Part shown: one piece after another, positions 22,403-33,902 of the stretch | Layout of the letters: every line of letters starts with the position of its first letter | Numbering within the stretch: the first letter of the stretch is position 1 | Assembly (NCBI GenBank): GCA_951799445.1 | Contig: OX637288.1 | Location: forward strand, 11,534,501-11,598,500 | Direction of reading: 5' to 3' | From: Pseudisothecium myosuroides | Lineage: Eukaryota > Streptophyta > Bryopsida > Hypnales > Lembophyllaceae | DNA length: 64,000 nucleotides | Notes under the pieces: generated by a model | What the model was told of the DNA's origin: nothing | Database searches by the model: none | What the model saw: the letters and a program-made list of their open reading frames with translations, nothing else | Program-made: the position numbers and the translations under genes

Positions 22403-25400
22403 ATGACGTTGTCCCAGGCTGCTACCGGTGGTGAAGAAGAAGCTAACCAGACAGTCGACTCTGTGTTTTCTTCTCGCTATGAGCAGACTTCGCTTCCCAA
22501 GTATGCACTCACAATTTCTCCGTTGATTACTTTAGTTTAGTTGTTGTAGTTGTGGTTAGTTATTATGATTATAGAGCACTAGTTCTGTTCTCAAGGGTAT
22601 GAAAAAAAAGGCAGATTTACACGAGTGTTGACATTGATATGATTTGAAATTGTCAAAAGAGTACCTGACATGTGTGGTTGATTGATTCAGGTGGAGGCTG
22701 CCATTGAAAGAGATTCCGAAGGATGCTGCTTATCAAACAATCAGTGATGAGCTCATGTTGGATGGGAATCCCCGTCTAGATCTAGCGTCCTTCTGCACGA
22801 CATGGATGGAGCCTGAGTGCGACAAGCTCATGACGCAAGCGCTCAGCAAAAACTACATCGACATGGACGAGTATCCTGTCACTACCGAGCTGCAGGTAAA
22901 AACGAGTTCCCAAAACAAGATTGCAATGGCATTTCTTCAGCTGTATGATGCATTCAAAAGAGATTTGTATTGCTGATGACGAATCTAGCTTGTATGGAGT
23001 TGACGCTGACCGGGATTAAAGTTTTTTTTTCTTAATATTTTTATAAGTTTGTTGATAGTTTGACAAGTGATCATCTTTCTCAGGACCGGTGCGTGAACAT
23101 AATTGCTCACATGTTCCATGCGCCGTTGGATGATGGTGTACAAGCCATCGGAGCTGGCACGGTGGGCTCTTCTGAGGCCGTCATGTTGGGAGGCTTGGCC
23201 ATGAAGCGCAAGTGGCAACTCCAACGCAAGGCAGCTGGAAAGTCATATGACAAACCCAATTTAGTCTGCGGTGCCAATGTTCATGTAAGTCATATAATAC
23301 TAGTTACCTCTAACCACCACTTTAGTGCAAATTAGTTCTTCATTTCTCCGTCATGAAATATTAAATCGTCAGTGGTTTCACACTTTGTCAATTCAACAAG
23401 TTGAATGAAGTTCATAGAACTAATGGGGTAGAGTTTTTAGTTCAACAAAGTTTGTTGAACTTGTTTGATCTGGAATGTGTGAAACTGGCTATTATCAATA
23501 GAGACACTACTTGATTCAAAATTTATCTTTGGACTCATCACACAGGTGGTTTGGGAGAAGTTTGCATCCTATTTTGAGGTGGAACTGAGGGATGTGAAAT
23601 TGAGAGAAGACTTTTATGTGATGGACCCTGAGAAAGCAGTTGAGCTCGTGGACGAGAACACCATCCTCGTATGCACTACCTTCGGCTCCACGTACAACGG
23701 CCAATTTGAAGATGTGAAGAAGCTGAATGACCTGTTGGAAAAGAAAAATGCAGAGAATGGGTGAGTACTTGAGCTGCATTGAGTTACTGAAGTACTTACC
23801 TAGTTTGAGTGAAAAAGTACGGGTGAATCTAATGAATTATACCATGAATAGACATTGACAAGCTTTTTTTCAAAGTTTCCATCTCAAGTCGTGTTGCTTT
23901 CAAGGGTAACATCCCTTGTAATTTGTCTGCATGTCAAACTAACCTCAGTATCAAAAGTGGCTGCCTTGATATCAATAGGAGATGAAATAAAACATTCAGG
24001 AACCATACAACGAAGAATTAAGCCCTACATGTTTGAACAATAGAATTTTTCTTAGAAAGTTACTATAATCAACTGTTATTTTCCAAATTGGAATTTCTAT
24101 TCTTAGCACAGTGCACTTAGGAGCTCATATTCAAGCATGTCATATGGTGCATGAAGGTGGAACGTAGGGATACATGTGGACGCAGCCAGTGGAGGATTCG
24201 TTGCACCATTCGCCTACCCCGACATCGAGTGGGACTTCAGACTGAAATGGGTGAAGAGCATCAACGTTAGCGGCCACAAATACGGGCTTGTTTATCCAGG
24301 AATTGGATGGATCATCTGGCGCAGCAAGGAAGAATTACCGGAGGAGCTAGTGTTTCATATCAACTACCTCGGCACCGACCAACCAACATTTACTCTCAAT
24401 TTCTCAAAAGGTACTGACGACATCTCTCGTAATCCATTACCTCACTTTAGCACAATGGCAGCTCTTTGGAAATGGAAGTGGCAGCTTCAACATGTTTGAA
24501 AAGCGCTTACCTTCTTGTTCACATTCTGACATGCTCGGGGGTGGCATCGCAGGATCTAGCCAGGTGATAGCCCAATACTATCAATTCATACGTCTCGGAT
24601 ACGAGGTAAAGATCAACTTCTCCAGCAACTTGTGTTGCGTTCAAATTACCTGTAATGTATCAAATTTATTCCCAAAAAATCTAATAACCTCAAATTGAAT
24701 CAAGTGGCAGCTTTGAATAGTTCAAACGAAATTTTTGGTTCAATTTTTTTATTAGTTGACCAATACATGAAATCGTCTTCACTGATCCCGGTGGCATGAA
24801 ATATGACCTCATTATTGATTCTCACACAACGATGAATTGAATTGGCCATTCTCAAAACCACGAATCCTTGCTCAATCTACAAGACGCAATCAATGAATTT
24901 TCACTGAAATTAATTAGGTCTGACATTGCATGAGTGACTCCAGGGTTACAAGAAGGTGATTACCAACTGCATCGGCAACGCCAAAAAACTCTCCGACGCC
25001 ATCTCCTCCATCGGCAAGTTCAAGCTCCTCTCCAAACCCGTCGGCGTCCCTCTCGTCGCCTTCACCTTGTTGGACGACAGCGAGTACGACGAACACGACA
25101 TCGCCGACAACCTCAAACGCTACGGCTGGACCCTCCCCGCGTACACCATGGCGCCGGATGCGCAGAACATTACGCTCCTGCGCGTGGTGGTGCGGGAGGA
25201 TTTCAGCACCGGTTTGGTGGACAGGCTAGTGACGGACATCAAGCGCGTGCTGACAATGTTGGAGGCCAAGGAAGCCAAGGAAGTCAAGAAAATGGAGCGA
25301 GCGACGGAGCACGCGAAAGGAGGGCAAAAGAAATCGAGGGGGCAACAGAGGCGGGACGAGGCGAAGCAGGCGCACGAGAAGGGTGTGTCTGTGTTTGATG

Positions 25401-25474
25401 AGGAGCATAACAAGCAAGGGCACTTCAATGTGCACAAGAAGCACGGGTTGCCCAAATCCAATGGTGTGTGCTGA
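22403..25474 (+). CDS. GAD: Glutamate decarboxylase, copy 2 (7 exons, 518 aa)
   Basis: It has the same enzyme and exon plan as copy 1: 22403-22500, 22691-22895, 23084-23284, 23546-23760, 24157-24410, 24553-24605 and 24944-25474, every junction GT-AG. The PLP lysine lies in '[13 protein letters not shown]' and the SSEA phosphate-site motif is intact. Changes from copy 1 are mostly conservative (for example '[13 protein letters not shown]' for '[13 protein letters not shown]'). The tail is again Lys/Glu-rich, lacks tryptophan and ends 'PKSNGVC'. Intron 5 is 142 nt, so unlike copy 1 its retention would shift the frame. The TATA-like box of copy 1 is altered here. The gene appears intact and functional by sequence; expression differences between copies are inferred. 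Confidence 0.95.
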
Positions 25475-25516
25475 AGAAGCTCGCCATCGCCGAACTTTCT
25501 GCGACTGTGAAGAAAG

Positions 25517-25790
25517 AATCCGGAGCCCTAATGCAGAGTTTGTAGAATCTTCCGAGCAGAATCCGGAATTCTAATGCAGAGTATGTAGAATCTCCCGAGA
25601 AGAAATGCAGAATTCGGAACCCTAATGCAGAGTATACAGAGTTTTCGAGTAGGATTGCAAAATCCTGAACCCTGATGCGGATTATGTAGTGTCTTCGACT
25701 AGGAATGCAGAATCCCAAACCCTAATAAGCAGAGTATATAGTTTCTTCGACTCAGAATGGGGGACCTGAAACCCTAATGCATAGTATCAG
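25517..25790 (+). repeat. Imperfect tandem repeat downstream of GAD copy 2
   Basis: Six units of about 44-54 bp each carry a core like 'ccctaatgcagagt.tgtag' followed by 'cttcgag.agaatgcagaatcc'. It begins right after the duplicated gene ends and is absent downstream of copy 1. The CCCTAA in each unit resembles telomere repeat only by chance as far as can be seen. Confidence 0.75.
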
Positions 25791-25899
25791 GTTTTGTTCA
25801 CTGCAACCGAGGTTGCAACTGTAATCTTCGTTGATGTATACCCAGACCTCTTTAATATCACCTTATGTAATATCACATCCCTTGGTCTTTTTGAATGCT

Positions 25900-26410
25900 A
25901 TAACACTATAATTATCCCAATGACGTTTGACCCTGACAAGCATGGGCTGGTGACGGTGGAAAACATCCCTTTTGGCATTGTGGAAATAATTTATTTTAAA
26001 AAAGTCCAAAAGCAATCATTGGAAGTCAAACAACTTTAGCAGACTTCTCTTTTTCACACAAAACTCTGAGGATGAATAGTGCACTTCTATCCTACATAGA
26101 AAGATTCTTTATCACTCATTGATCAAAAAAGAGCCATGTCATTGCTTATCGATTAACCTTGAAAGGACGGGTCCACCTTTAACCCTTAAAGGACAAAGGG
26201 GTGACCCTCGAAATCATCATTTTCTATTACCGTGTGAATCATTAGCCTCCAAAATTGCAAAAATACTCATTGCAAGTCAAGCTATTATAGAAGATCTTCC
26301 CTTTCCACAACAAATTTCGAGGATGAATAGTTGCACTTTTGTCTTATACAATTTGATTCCCTGTCATCCATCAAAATCAAAGCCTCAACGTTTAAAGGTT
26401 AATATCACCT
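25900..26410 (+). repeat. Dispersed repeat with CCTTTAAGGGTTAA-type borders, two tandem copies
   Basis: Two copies (about 25930-26180 and 26180-26402) share 'cattg.aagtcaaac', 'agacttc.ctttt.caca', and 'gaggatgaatag.gcac' and are bordered by TTAACCTTGAAAGGACGGG and TTAACCCTTAAAGGAC. Reversed copies lie at 43890-44090 and 44240-44450. The border motif resembles the ends of TTAA family 1, so these may be further members of that group. Confidence 0.55.
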
Positions 26411-26599
26411 TCTGTAATATCACATCCCTAAGTCTTTTTGACTGTTGTAGCACTGTATTTACTCCAAACCTAAAAGACGACCCCCATGACTAGAAATTGA
26501 AGCCTCTTAATCCTTCATACTATTAGCTGCCATTTTGTAGCTATATGTAAATGGAATTTTATTTTTTTATTTTTCAAAGATGGAATTTCATGTCTTCTA

Positions 26600-27000
26600 C
26601 AGTATGAGTCATAAAAATTTCAAATTTTTGAATGTAAATTTGAAATTATTGTTAATTCTTTAAGAAAAAAGTGAAGAAAATTCATATCAAATACAAAATA
26701 TACTCAAAAAAATTGAAATTTTCACCATAAATATACATTATAGTGTATAACATCATAGTATAAAACAAAATTATTGTGTCATTATAAATTTATAGAATCA
26801 ACAAACCATGGTTATAGGCCCATAGTCCAAATTGCAATAAAATATTGAGTTTTAAGAATTTTTCAAATTTTCCAACTAGAGTAGAAACTAAACTTGATAA
26901 AATTCATTAGTTGGAGGCACAATTTCAAAAAAGATTGTTTTTATAGCTAAAATTCACATCAAGATTGCAGACAAGAAGTGGTCAAATACACTTCAAAAGT
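26600..27000 (-). repeat. Reversed copy of the ~450-bp AT-rich dispersed family
   Basis: Read on the minus strand it gives the family landmarks in order: 'aattgtgcctccaactaatg', 'ctactctagttggaaaatttg', 'ggcctataaccatgg', 'actatgatgttatacac' and 'atgactcatactgtagaag'. It shows that the family inserts in both orientations. Confidence 0.6.
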
Positions 27001-27182
27001 AAAACATATACTAAGTATCTTCTTTTTTTGAAAAATCAATAATACAATACAAATGACCCTCTATTTGTACCCTTTATAAGCATAAAAATCACATATATAT
27101 GTTATAGAATTTCACCCCCCTTCTAGATCTTCAATGAAAAATGTTAAATGTTGAAGATTACTAATTATCCATAACATCTTTT

Positions 27183-27812
27183 GTGAATATCCATTACTAT
27201 TTGTTATTTTATCTCACAATACAATTCATAGAATTCACATATTCTAATGATAGATTCTCACAAGAAACAATAAATAATAAAATTCAAAAATATCAATCAT
27301 TAATAAATAGCATCATGGCCCAAGGGTGGAATGTAGACCCACTCATTGTCATTACAGCAAGAGCTAGAGGAACAACACATATTCCTTCAATGAAAATCCT
27401 TGAAACTAAACTCAAATTACCTGAAATTGCTTTGAAACACACCTTTAAAGCAATCAACACCATTGCCATACAATATGCTGGATCAATCATCCTACACAAA
27501 AGAAAGATAGAAAACAACCACCACTCCCACTAGAATAAAACAAAACAAAACAAAACAAAAACAAGTCGCGACTTGGTGACACCCCACCACTGCACAGTAC
27601 ACTTATAATCCATTTCTACCCAGATATTGTTAATCTTGGTTACTTTTCACTGGTTATTTTTTTACTTAAGTGTCTATTCTCGGAAGGGAAGAGTAGTTTT
27701 GCATCAATGGCCCTTGATCCAGTGGACATTGGCTCATTGTCATGACGAACAGACACTCTATTCACGCCGGCCTTCTACAAAGACCGGAGTTTCTATCTAT
27801 CTATCTATCTTT
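27183..27812 (+). mobile_element. 3' end of a LINE-like retrotransposon with simple-repeat tails
   Basis: The open stretch 27183-27533 (116 aa) contains 'LINSIMAQGWNVDPLIVITA', 'RGTTHIPSMKILETKLKLP' and 'INTIAIQYAGSIILHKRKIE'. This is the kind of tail found after the reverse-transcriptase domain in some plant and protist LINE polyproteins. The palm-domain catalytic motif is absent. The stop is followed by (CAAAA)n at 27536-27560 and, after a GC-richer stretch with a CCGGCCTTCTACAAAGACCGG hairpin, by (TATC)n at 27790-27812. Short repeats at the 3' end are usual for LINEs. The family assignment is from memory of the motif. Confidence 0.45.
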
Positions 27813-29427
27813 GTTAGAATAGCCAAAGAGTTTATAAGCTAAATATCTATTATTTATTGCATGTTATATTGTTTTATATATTAGAAATCTTCTACTCTCT
27901 ATTTGTAACATATATAGAGGGCCATTTATAATAAGGGAATATTCAATGCTATTTATATAAAATGCACTCAAGCACCTACCTCTAAAAAAATTGAATGAAA
28001 AAAAAAAAATTCCATCCTCCAGCCCCTCCTAAAATCAAACACAGGACACAAATCATCTACAACATCTTTACAAGGTGAAGTCGTAGTATATGCACATTTT
28101 TCTTATATCTTTATTGCAAATATATTATCTATCTCATTTTCATCAAATTGGTCACAATGGTAGGTCTTCTTAAGATTCAAAAATTACTTTGGATGAATGA
28201 GAAGTTGTAATTTGGATGAAATGTTGCCCACAATACTTTCATTACAAGAAATTTCAGCCCCCGAAGGGCCTGTGAGTTTTGACCCCCCGGGTGTAATTGT
28301 AGAAAAAATTCAAATAAAAAATTATTTGATTTCGGGTGTTGATGTGACACTACTAGTGCCACTACTAGTGCCACGTCAGACTTATTATTATTATTTTAAT
28401 ATTATTTTAATATTTTTAATATTTTTTTTAAATAAAAAAATAACTTTTTAATAAATAAAAATATTAAAAAATTATTCTGTAATTGCACCGCAGGGGTGCC
28501 GAAAATCATTTGTTAACAGCCTCTTTGAAGCCTAAAACTTCTTCTAATGGTTCCTCATTCAAAATATGGACTTCGGAACACTTAAGGGGTAGAAAGCGGG
28601 TACAAATTGAACTTTAGCTACAAGTGGATGAAGAAACTATTGATTGATGTGTAGCCACATGGATAGTAAAAAATTGAAATTAAAAGAAACAACTAAAAAA
28701 ACTAAGTTGTTCCACCTAGCATGCCTAGAGATTTTTGCTTGCAAATACCCCTTTAGTTCTTCCTCTCCCAAAATTTGGACAATGAACAGAGTGGTTTCAG
28801 GGAATTTTTTTACCACAAAACTTTTCACTCATCCAAACCAATGCTTAGCTTTTTATAAAAACATTCTTTGTATGATGAATTTGATAAAAATGAAATAAAA
28901 TCTAATATACTATATACACAATGTCGTGACCTCTGTCACAATTCTTGTTACAAAATCCGTCACGTTTTCATCTTAGTGAAATATCATCCAATTATTTCAT
29001 CCAACATTCACAATGAAAACCTAGAGTGTGACAAAGCCTTTTCTATTTGATTCGTCATGCATATGTTTCCCTTGTCTCTTGCAAATAAAATATATGCAAC
29101 AAGAGTGTTGTTGCAAACTTTTGTACAACTAGTAATATATACTTGCAAAGATATAAAGAAAAATATGCAAAAATTCAAAAAAGGAATCAGGCACTAAGAG
29201 GCCCCCCAATGCACCACTAACCCAAAACCGTCATCTTCACTAGAGGTACATTTTCAAAATCAACTTATACCTATGTGGAAGAAACAATTTTAAAACCTCT
29301 ACCAAAAAAGACAGTAACCCTTCATAACTTTTGTATACAATATCCAAATGTTGTGTTCTTTGGTGCATTGGAGCCTCTTTTCACTTGCCACCTTAACCTT
29401 TGTGGAAAGAAGATTGCATGTGCAATA
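27813..29427. other. AT-rich intergenic DNA
   Basis: No gene is seen. Around 28240-28500 a GC-rich patch has the repeated 15-mer 'actactagtgccact' and an AT-only tract. It may be a decayed transposon, but neither end is convincing. Bases 29250-29400 match, reversed, the family seen near 34150 and 6620. Confidence 0.4.
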
Positions 29428-29739
29428 CACTAAATAGGGTATTTAGTGTTGGATTACATTTAGTGTAATTACCACCCTACTTGACCCTACACTAAATGTC
29501 AATTTTAGGACGATTAGTGTAGTGCTGAACTTCAATGCGCCGCCTTTGCCTTCTCTTCCCTTCTACCTTCCTTTAATAATTTCTAACACTAAATGTAAAC
29601 ATTTTCAGATTTCAGATTTACCATAGAGTATATTTAATGTTAGAAATTACATTTAATGTTACTTACTTTAGTAGGCTTAATGATATTTAGTGTCATGGTT
29701 CGCAAATAGTGTTGCCAACACTAAATACCCTATTTAGTG
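29428..29739. mobile_element. 312-bp element with self-palindromic terminal repeats
   Basis: The perfect 27-bp inverted repeats at 29426-29452 and 29715-29741 include a flanking TA on each side. Each terminus (CACTAAATAGGGTATTTAGTG) is itself a hairpin with 9-10 bp arms and a GGG loop. The motif ACTAAAT recurs through the interior. A TA target duplication would suggest a Tc1/mariner-like MITE, while the CACTA start would suggest CACTA. The flanks do not decide. Confidence 0.7.
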
Positions 29740-30058
29740 TACTGTCTGCGTGCATGTCATAATTAGTGTGGTCCCATAGTTGACAAGATTGTGAGTCTGT
29801 CCTCAAGTATCATGGGCAGTTGGGCACATGGCAAGGCGCAATTTAGAAGCACCTTGAGCTGAAGCTTGTCATGTATCTAGATCAACAACTAAGCAACAAC
29901 TAAGCAAGTCCCTTGCTCATGGCTGCACATTAACCTTGTCGTGACGTGGATGTGTAAAAGTATCCAATGGATGACATAGAATCCTTCTATGTAAGATAGA
30001 AGTCCAGATGTTTTTCCCTGAAATTTTGTGTGAAAAAGGGGAGGTCTTGCGCAATGAA

Positions 30059-30358
30059 GGTAGTTTGCTCTAAAAGCGAGTGGGCTCTAAAAGCAAACAT
30101 GGCACAGAGGTACATTTTGCTTTCTTCAATGTACCAACAGTATACATTTCAGGAGGTGGTCGGTTTTAGTGACCACTGCGTTTCAACTTCAAAAATTTGT
30201 AACTAATTCCATAAAGGTCCAAAAAATATGAAACGACTTGGGTTAGATGCCAATTCCATTTTTCTTCCTCCAAAAATTAATTGAAATTTTTTTCAAGGAG
30301 TTTAGCTTCCCCCAAAAGGCAAACAACTCTTAAATGGTCACTTTAAGAGTAGATTACC
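30059..30358. mobile_element. TTAA-type non-autonomous element, family 2, short copy
   Basis: The left end is GGTAGTTTGCTCTAAAAGCG; the right end is the complement of GGTAATCTACTCTTAAAG. The flanks are TGAA and TTAG, each one base from TTAA. The interior 'atatgaaacgacttgggttag' recurs in other family members at 31971-32854, 33077-33902, 34790-35085 and 57113-58166. An uninterrupted 'ctcttaaatggtca' site lies near the right end. No coding frame is present. Confidence 0.65.
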
Positions 30359-30699
30359 TTAGTTGAATCTCCAATGAATACTCTCTCTTATTTTTTTTTA
30401 TGCAAATGATTTACAAGGTACCGAAAAGGATAATTTCCACAGTGACCAACTCAATGTTCAGAAGTTCACCTTGGCTTTATGAGGCCCTATAATCAATCTA
30501 GTGAACTAAAAATTATTGGATTCCAAAATGAATAGGTGAGGATTGGCAAGGAAATATGTAGTATAATTTTTCATCCATTTTTTAATTACATATGTATTTT
30601 CAATGAATGATAGAATGTGCACATCACTGAATTAAATTAAAAGCTGTAGTTTGTAGCTCTTCTTTGATTTTCTTCATTGTATTATTTAAAAATAAAATT

Positions 30700-31750
30700 A
30701 AAAATACATTGGTATAGTCTATTTCAGCATTTTTTCCTCCTCAAAATTGATTTTGGCTTCCAAAATTCTTATAAATTTTGAATAGAAGTGACAAAATGAA
30801 GCTTCTCAAGTCTAGTTTCAACTTTACTTGAATATTTTTGCATCCCTAAAATGAATATTTTATCAATTAGTTTGAAATTGAGTGTCTATAATTAACATCT
30901 CTAGATATAAAATGATATGGCATTTTGGTTTATACTATAAAATTCTAGACTATAATATACACTTGTGCTAAAAAATTTAGAATTTTTAAAGCCAATTTTC
31001 TATCCAATAAAAACTCATAATTTTCTGTATAATTTCAAAATAATTTGAAGTTCCTACAAAGGGATCCAAAAACTTTATGACTCATAGAAGACCATGCTTT
31101 CATCTTTGCAAAATAAATTGAAATATTTCATTCATACACAATTACACATTGAAAAATTGAACATACAAAATATAAGATTTTGAGATTCAACTACTTGTTC
31201 ATAGGCCCATCTTTTTAAGGTTAACCTTCAATCGTCTGAGAGGAATTCTAGTGTCTTTTATATGATTTCAAGGAGGCCATTAGAATGGAGAACTTTGTTT
31301 TTTCATCCAATAGTTTTTTAAAGTTGCTTGAATTCAATTTCAACAAATGGTGCTGGACTTTTCCTCCTTCTAATATTTTTTTGACTTTCCTACATAAAAA
31401 AATGGCAAATCCATAAATCACGACATAGTAGATTTAGACAAATCTTTATGCTTTTTTCCTTATTTGAATTTTAGTCATTAAAGTGATCTTTTGAATTTGA
31501 GACCAACTAATGAAACAAGCTTATCAAGTCTAATTTCTACTCCAATTTGAAAACTTGAAAACTTCCTAAAATTGATATTTTTTTAATTACAATTTTAACT
31601 AAGGGACAATAAATATGGAGGGCTAATTTTCTAATTTTAGAATGAAACCATAAATTGATTTGCAACACAATATTAGACACCATAGTGTACACCTAAGTAT
31701 ACGAAAAATTTCAGAAAAAATTTCAATCATATAGTCTATATATAGTTGCA
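30700..31750 (+). repeat. Two copies of the ~450-bp AT-rich dispersed family
   Basis: Copies at about 30700-31140 and 31420-31750 carry the landmarks 'tggcttccaaaattctt', 'gaagcttctcaagtctagtttc', 'gaccaactaatgaaac', 'ctataatatacac' and 'atgactcatagaagacc'. Divergence between them is high, which indicates old insertions. Confidence 0.55.
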
Positions 31751-31773
31751 ATATGGAAGCATATATAACATTG

Positions 31774-31967
31774 TATAACCAAACAATGGTCCTCCCCCGT
31801 GCAGGAAAGGTATTATGCCTCCCTAGATGCATGGGGAGGGACTTATCAATTAATTCAAGGATTGGGGTTGGCTGAGGAGCCATACAAGGCAATTTTGTTC
31901 ACTGTAAACCACTCCCCTTTACAAGGATGTATAAGAACCCCCTGCTTCATTGGTAAACAAGGTTATA
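31774..31967. repeat. ~190-bp dispersed repeat, copy 1
   Basis: It aligns with 35858-36032: both start 'tataacca', contain 'ggtattatgc', 'gggacttatca', 'ttgttcactgta' and 'aaggat', and end 'ggtaaacaa.gtta'. The ends form a short inverted repeat (TATAACC...GGTTATA). It is probably a small non-autonomous element; the superfamily is unknown. Confidence 0.6.
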
Positions 31968-31970
31968 TAA

Positions 31971-32384
31971 AGTAGGAGGCTGTAAAACGAAGCAAGCATT
32001 AAGAATGGACCATATAGATGGTTGTGAAATGGACATGAGTCGGTTCTGAAATTGACTAGTATAGTCATTGAATGAATCAAGGAAAAAAGAATTAGTAATT
32101 GCAAGAGCCAATCATTCTCTTTGCTTTCCCCATTTTTATTTAGAATTGCAAGTGAACCGTTTATGAAAGACCTAGGGTCACAAATAGGGACCTACTACCC
32201 AACTCGTTTGAAAATTCATAAGTAATTCAGAAATGCTCGGGAAAAATATGAAACCATGCCACTTGGGTTAGATTCCTCATCAATTTCTCTTTGTCTAATA
32301 AATGAGCTAAAAATATTCCCGTCCAAGGAAATACATGAAAAAGGCGGACCAATCCTTAGATGCTCCATTTGTGAGCCTCCTACC
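31971..32384. mobile_element. TTAA-type element, family 2, copy of a close pair
   Basis: The left end is AGTAGGAGGCTGTAAAACG; the right end is the complement of GGTAGGAGGCTCACAAATG, followed by TTAG. From 'gaatgga' to 'aaaaaggcggacc' it is nearly identical to 32478-32820, which makes the two copies a recent pair. A diverged relative starts at 57113. Confidence 0.6.
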
Positions 32385-32446
32385 TTAGATAGAGAGGAAC
32401 TTTGAAGTTTGAAAAAGTGGTCAGGAGCCCGTCGTTTTAGAGCTAA

Positions 32447-32854
32447 GGTAGAAGGTTCAAGAATAGTTCGGGCATTAAGAATGGCCCCTATAAATGACTG
32501 TGAAATGGACATGAGTTGGTTCTGAAATGGACTACTATAGTCATTGAATTAACCAAGGAAAAAAGACTTATTAATTGCAAGAGCCAATCACTCTCTTTGC
32601 TTTCCCCATTTTTATTTAGAATTGCAAGTAAACCATTTATGAAAGACCTAGGGTCACAAATAGGGACCTATGACCCAACTTGTTTGAAAATTCATAAGTA
32701 ATTCAAAAATGCTCGGAAAAATACGAAACGACTTGGGTTAGATTCCTCATCAACTTCTCTATGCCTTAAAAATGAGCTAAAAATATTCCCGTCCAAGGAA
32801 ATACATGAAAAAGGCGGACCAGCCCTTAAATGGTCGGTTTATGAGCCTTCTACC
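32447..32854. mobile_element. TTAA-type element, family 2, second copy of the pair
   Basis: The left end is GGTAGAAGGTTCAAGAATAG after CTAA; the right end is the complement of GGTAGAAGGCTCATAAACC, followed by TTAA (32855-32858). The sequence at 32823-32835 (cccttaaatggtc) is the uninterrupted form of the site where a family 1 element sits in the copy at 57113-58166. Confidence 0.65.
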
Positions 32855-33076
32855 TTAACCATGCCTTGGACTTGGCAACAACCCAACTAAGCTAGTAGGT
32901 AGAATCGGCAGTTCACGCATCATGGCATGACGACAGTGAGGCATCTAACGTGCAACCATACTAACAGTACGCACTCAATTGTTAGTTGTGTGATCACAGG
33001 TTTGTTGCACGTAACTTGTCACGGACACCTTCCCCTCCATTCTGAACATGCTGTTAGTGATGGGACTGGCTACAAA

Positions 33077-33902
33077 AGTAGGAGGTCCATAAAGCATCCA
33101 TTTAAGGTCTGATAGTTAATTTGGAGAGGTTATGGTTTTTGGAAAATATTTTTCAGTAAAATTTTTCTGGAAAGACAGATGGAATTGGCATCTAACTCAA
33201 GTTGTTTCATATTTTTTGGAGCTTTGTGGATTTAGTTTGAATTTTTGAAGCTGAAATGTAGTAGTCATGTTCGGGCTTTTAGAAGCGTCCACCTCCTGAA
33301 ATGTTCAGTGAGGGGACAAAAATTCTTGCCGTGTCTTTTTGTTCCCATACAAATACCCCCATTTTCAAATGCTATTTTTCACAATTTTGATGCAATTCTT
33401 GCATCATTCCATTCCTATATAGTCCCAATCAAGCATACCAAATTTCAACTTCAAAAAAGCAAAACTCCATTTTTGGTGAATTTTTTCATTTTATTTTCAC
33501 GGTTCTAAGTGATAATTCATTGAAAAACAGTGGTAATGAATTTTTTAATTTGACTACAGAGATATGTAGGGAACATCCATACACACATCTTTCCTTCAAC
33601 AAGCATCTCCAAAAAAGTTTCACAATTTTCTCTATAGAGATTTCAATGTTGGGGTGACAATGTCCTAATTTTGGAAAATAGATATCTTTTTACTGTAATT
33701 GAATTTTGGCAAGATTATTGTACCATCATACTCAAATGTACAAAATTAGCTAAAGTGTGAGGATCAAATAGAAAAATCTATATATTTGAAAATGGGAGTG
33801 TTTGTATGGAAACAATAAGATACGGCAAGCATTTTTGTCCCCTCACTGTACATTGTGTTAGAGGATATTTTTAGAGCATGAGCGCTTTATGGACCTTCTA
33901 CC
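33077..33902. mobile_element. TTAA-type element, family 2, with a nested insertion
   Basis: The left end AGTAGGAGGTCCATAAAGC is answered by the complement of GGTAGAAGGTCCATAAAGCG at the right, followed by TTAT. Family sequence (reversed 'atatgaaacgacttgagttag') runs to about 33305 and resumes at 33849 ('tacattgtgttagaggat'). A separate inverted-repeat element occupies the gap. Confidence 0.6.
33306..33848. mobile_element. 543-bp element with ~60-bp terminal inverted repeats
   Basis: Left arm 33306-33369 begins CAGTGAGGGGACAAAAAT and ends near CCCATTTTCAAAT. The right arm, about 33785-33848, is its complement with roughly eight differences. It lies inside the family 2 element 33077-33902, whose sequence continues on both sides. 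Long terminal repeats would fit a Mutator-like MITE, but no target duplication could be read. Confidence 0.65.

Larger units (their letters stand above)
19183..25493 (+). repeat. Segmental duplication unit 2 (AT-rich leader plus GAD copy 2)
   Basis: This is the partner of 7245-12957. Similarity is high in exons and introns and weaker in the leader. Unit 2 holds extra sequence around 20260-21970 that unit 1 lacks, and it lacks the 21-bp and two of the three 51-bp repeat units. Coding divergence is low, so the duplication appears younger than the general decay of surrounding repeats, or the exons are kept alike by selection or gene conversion. Confidence 0.8.
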
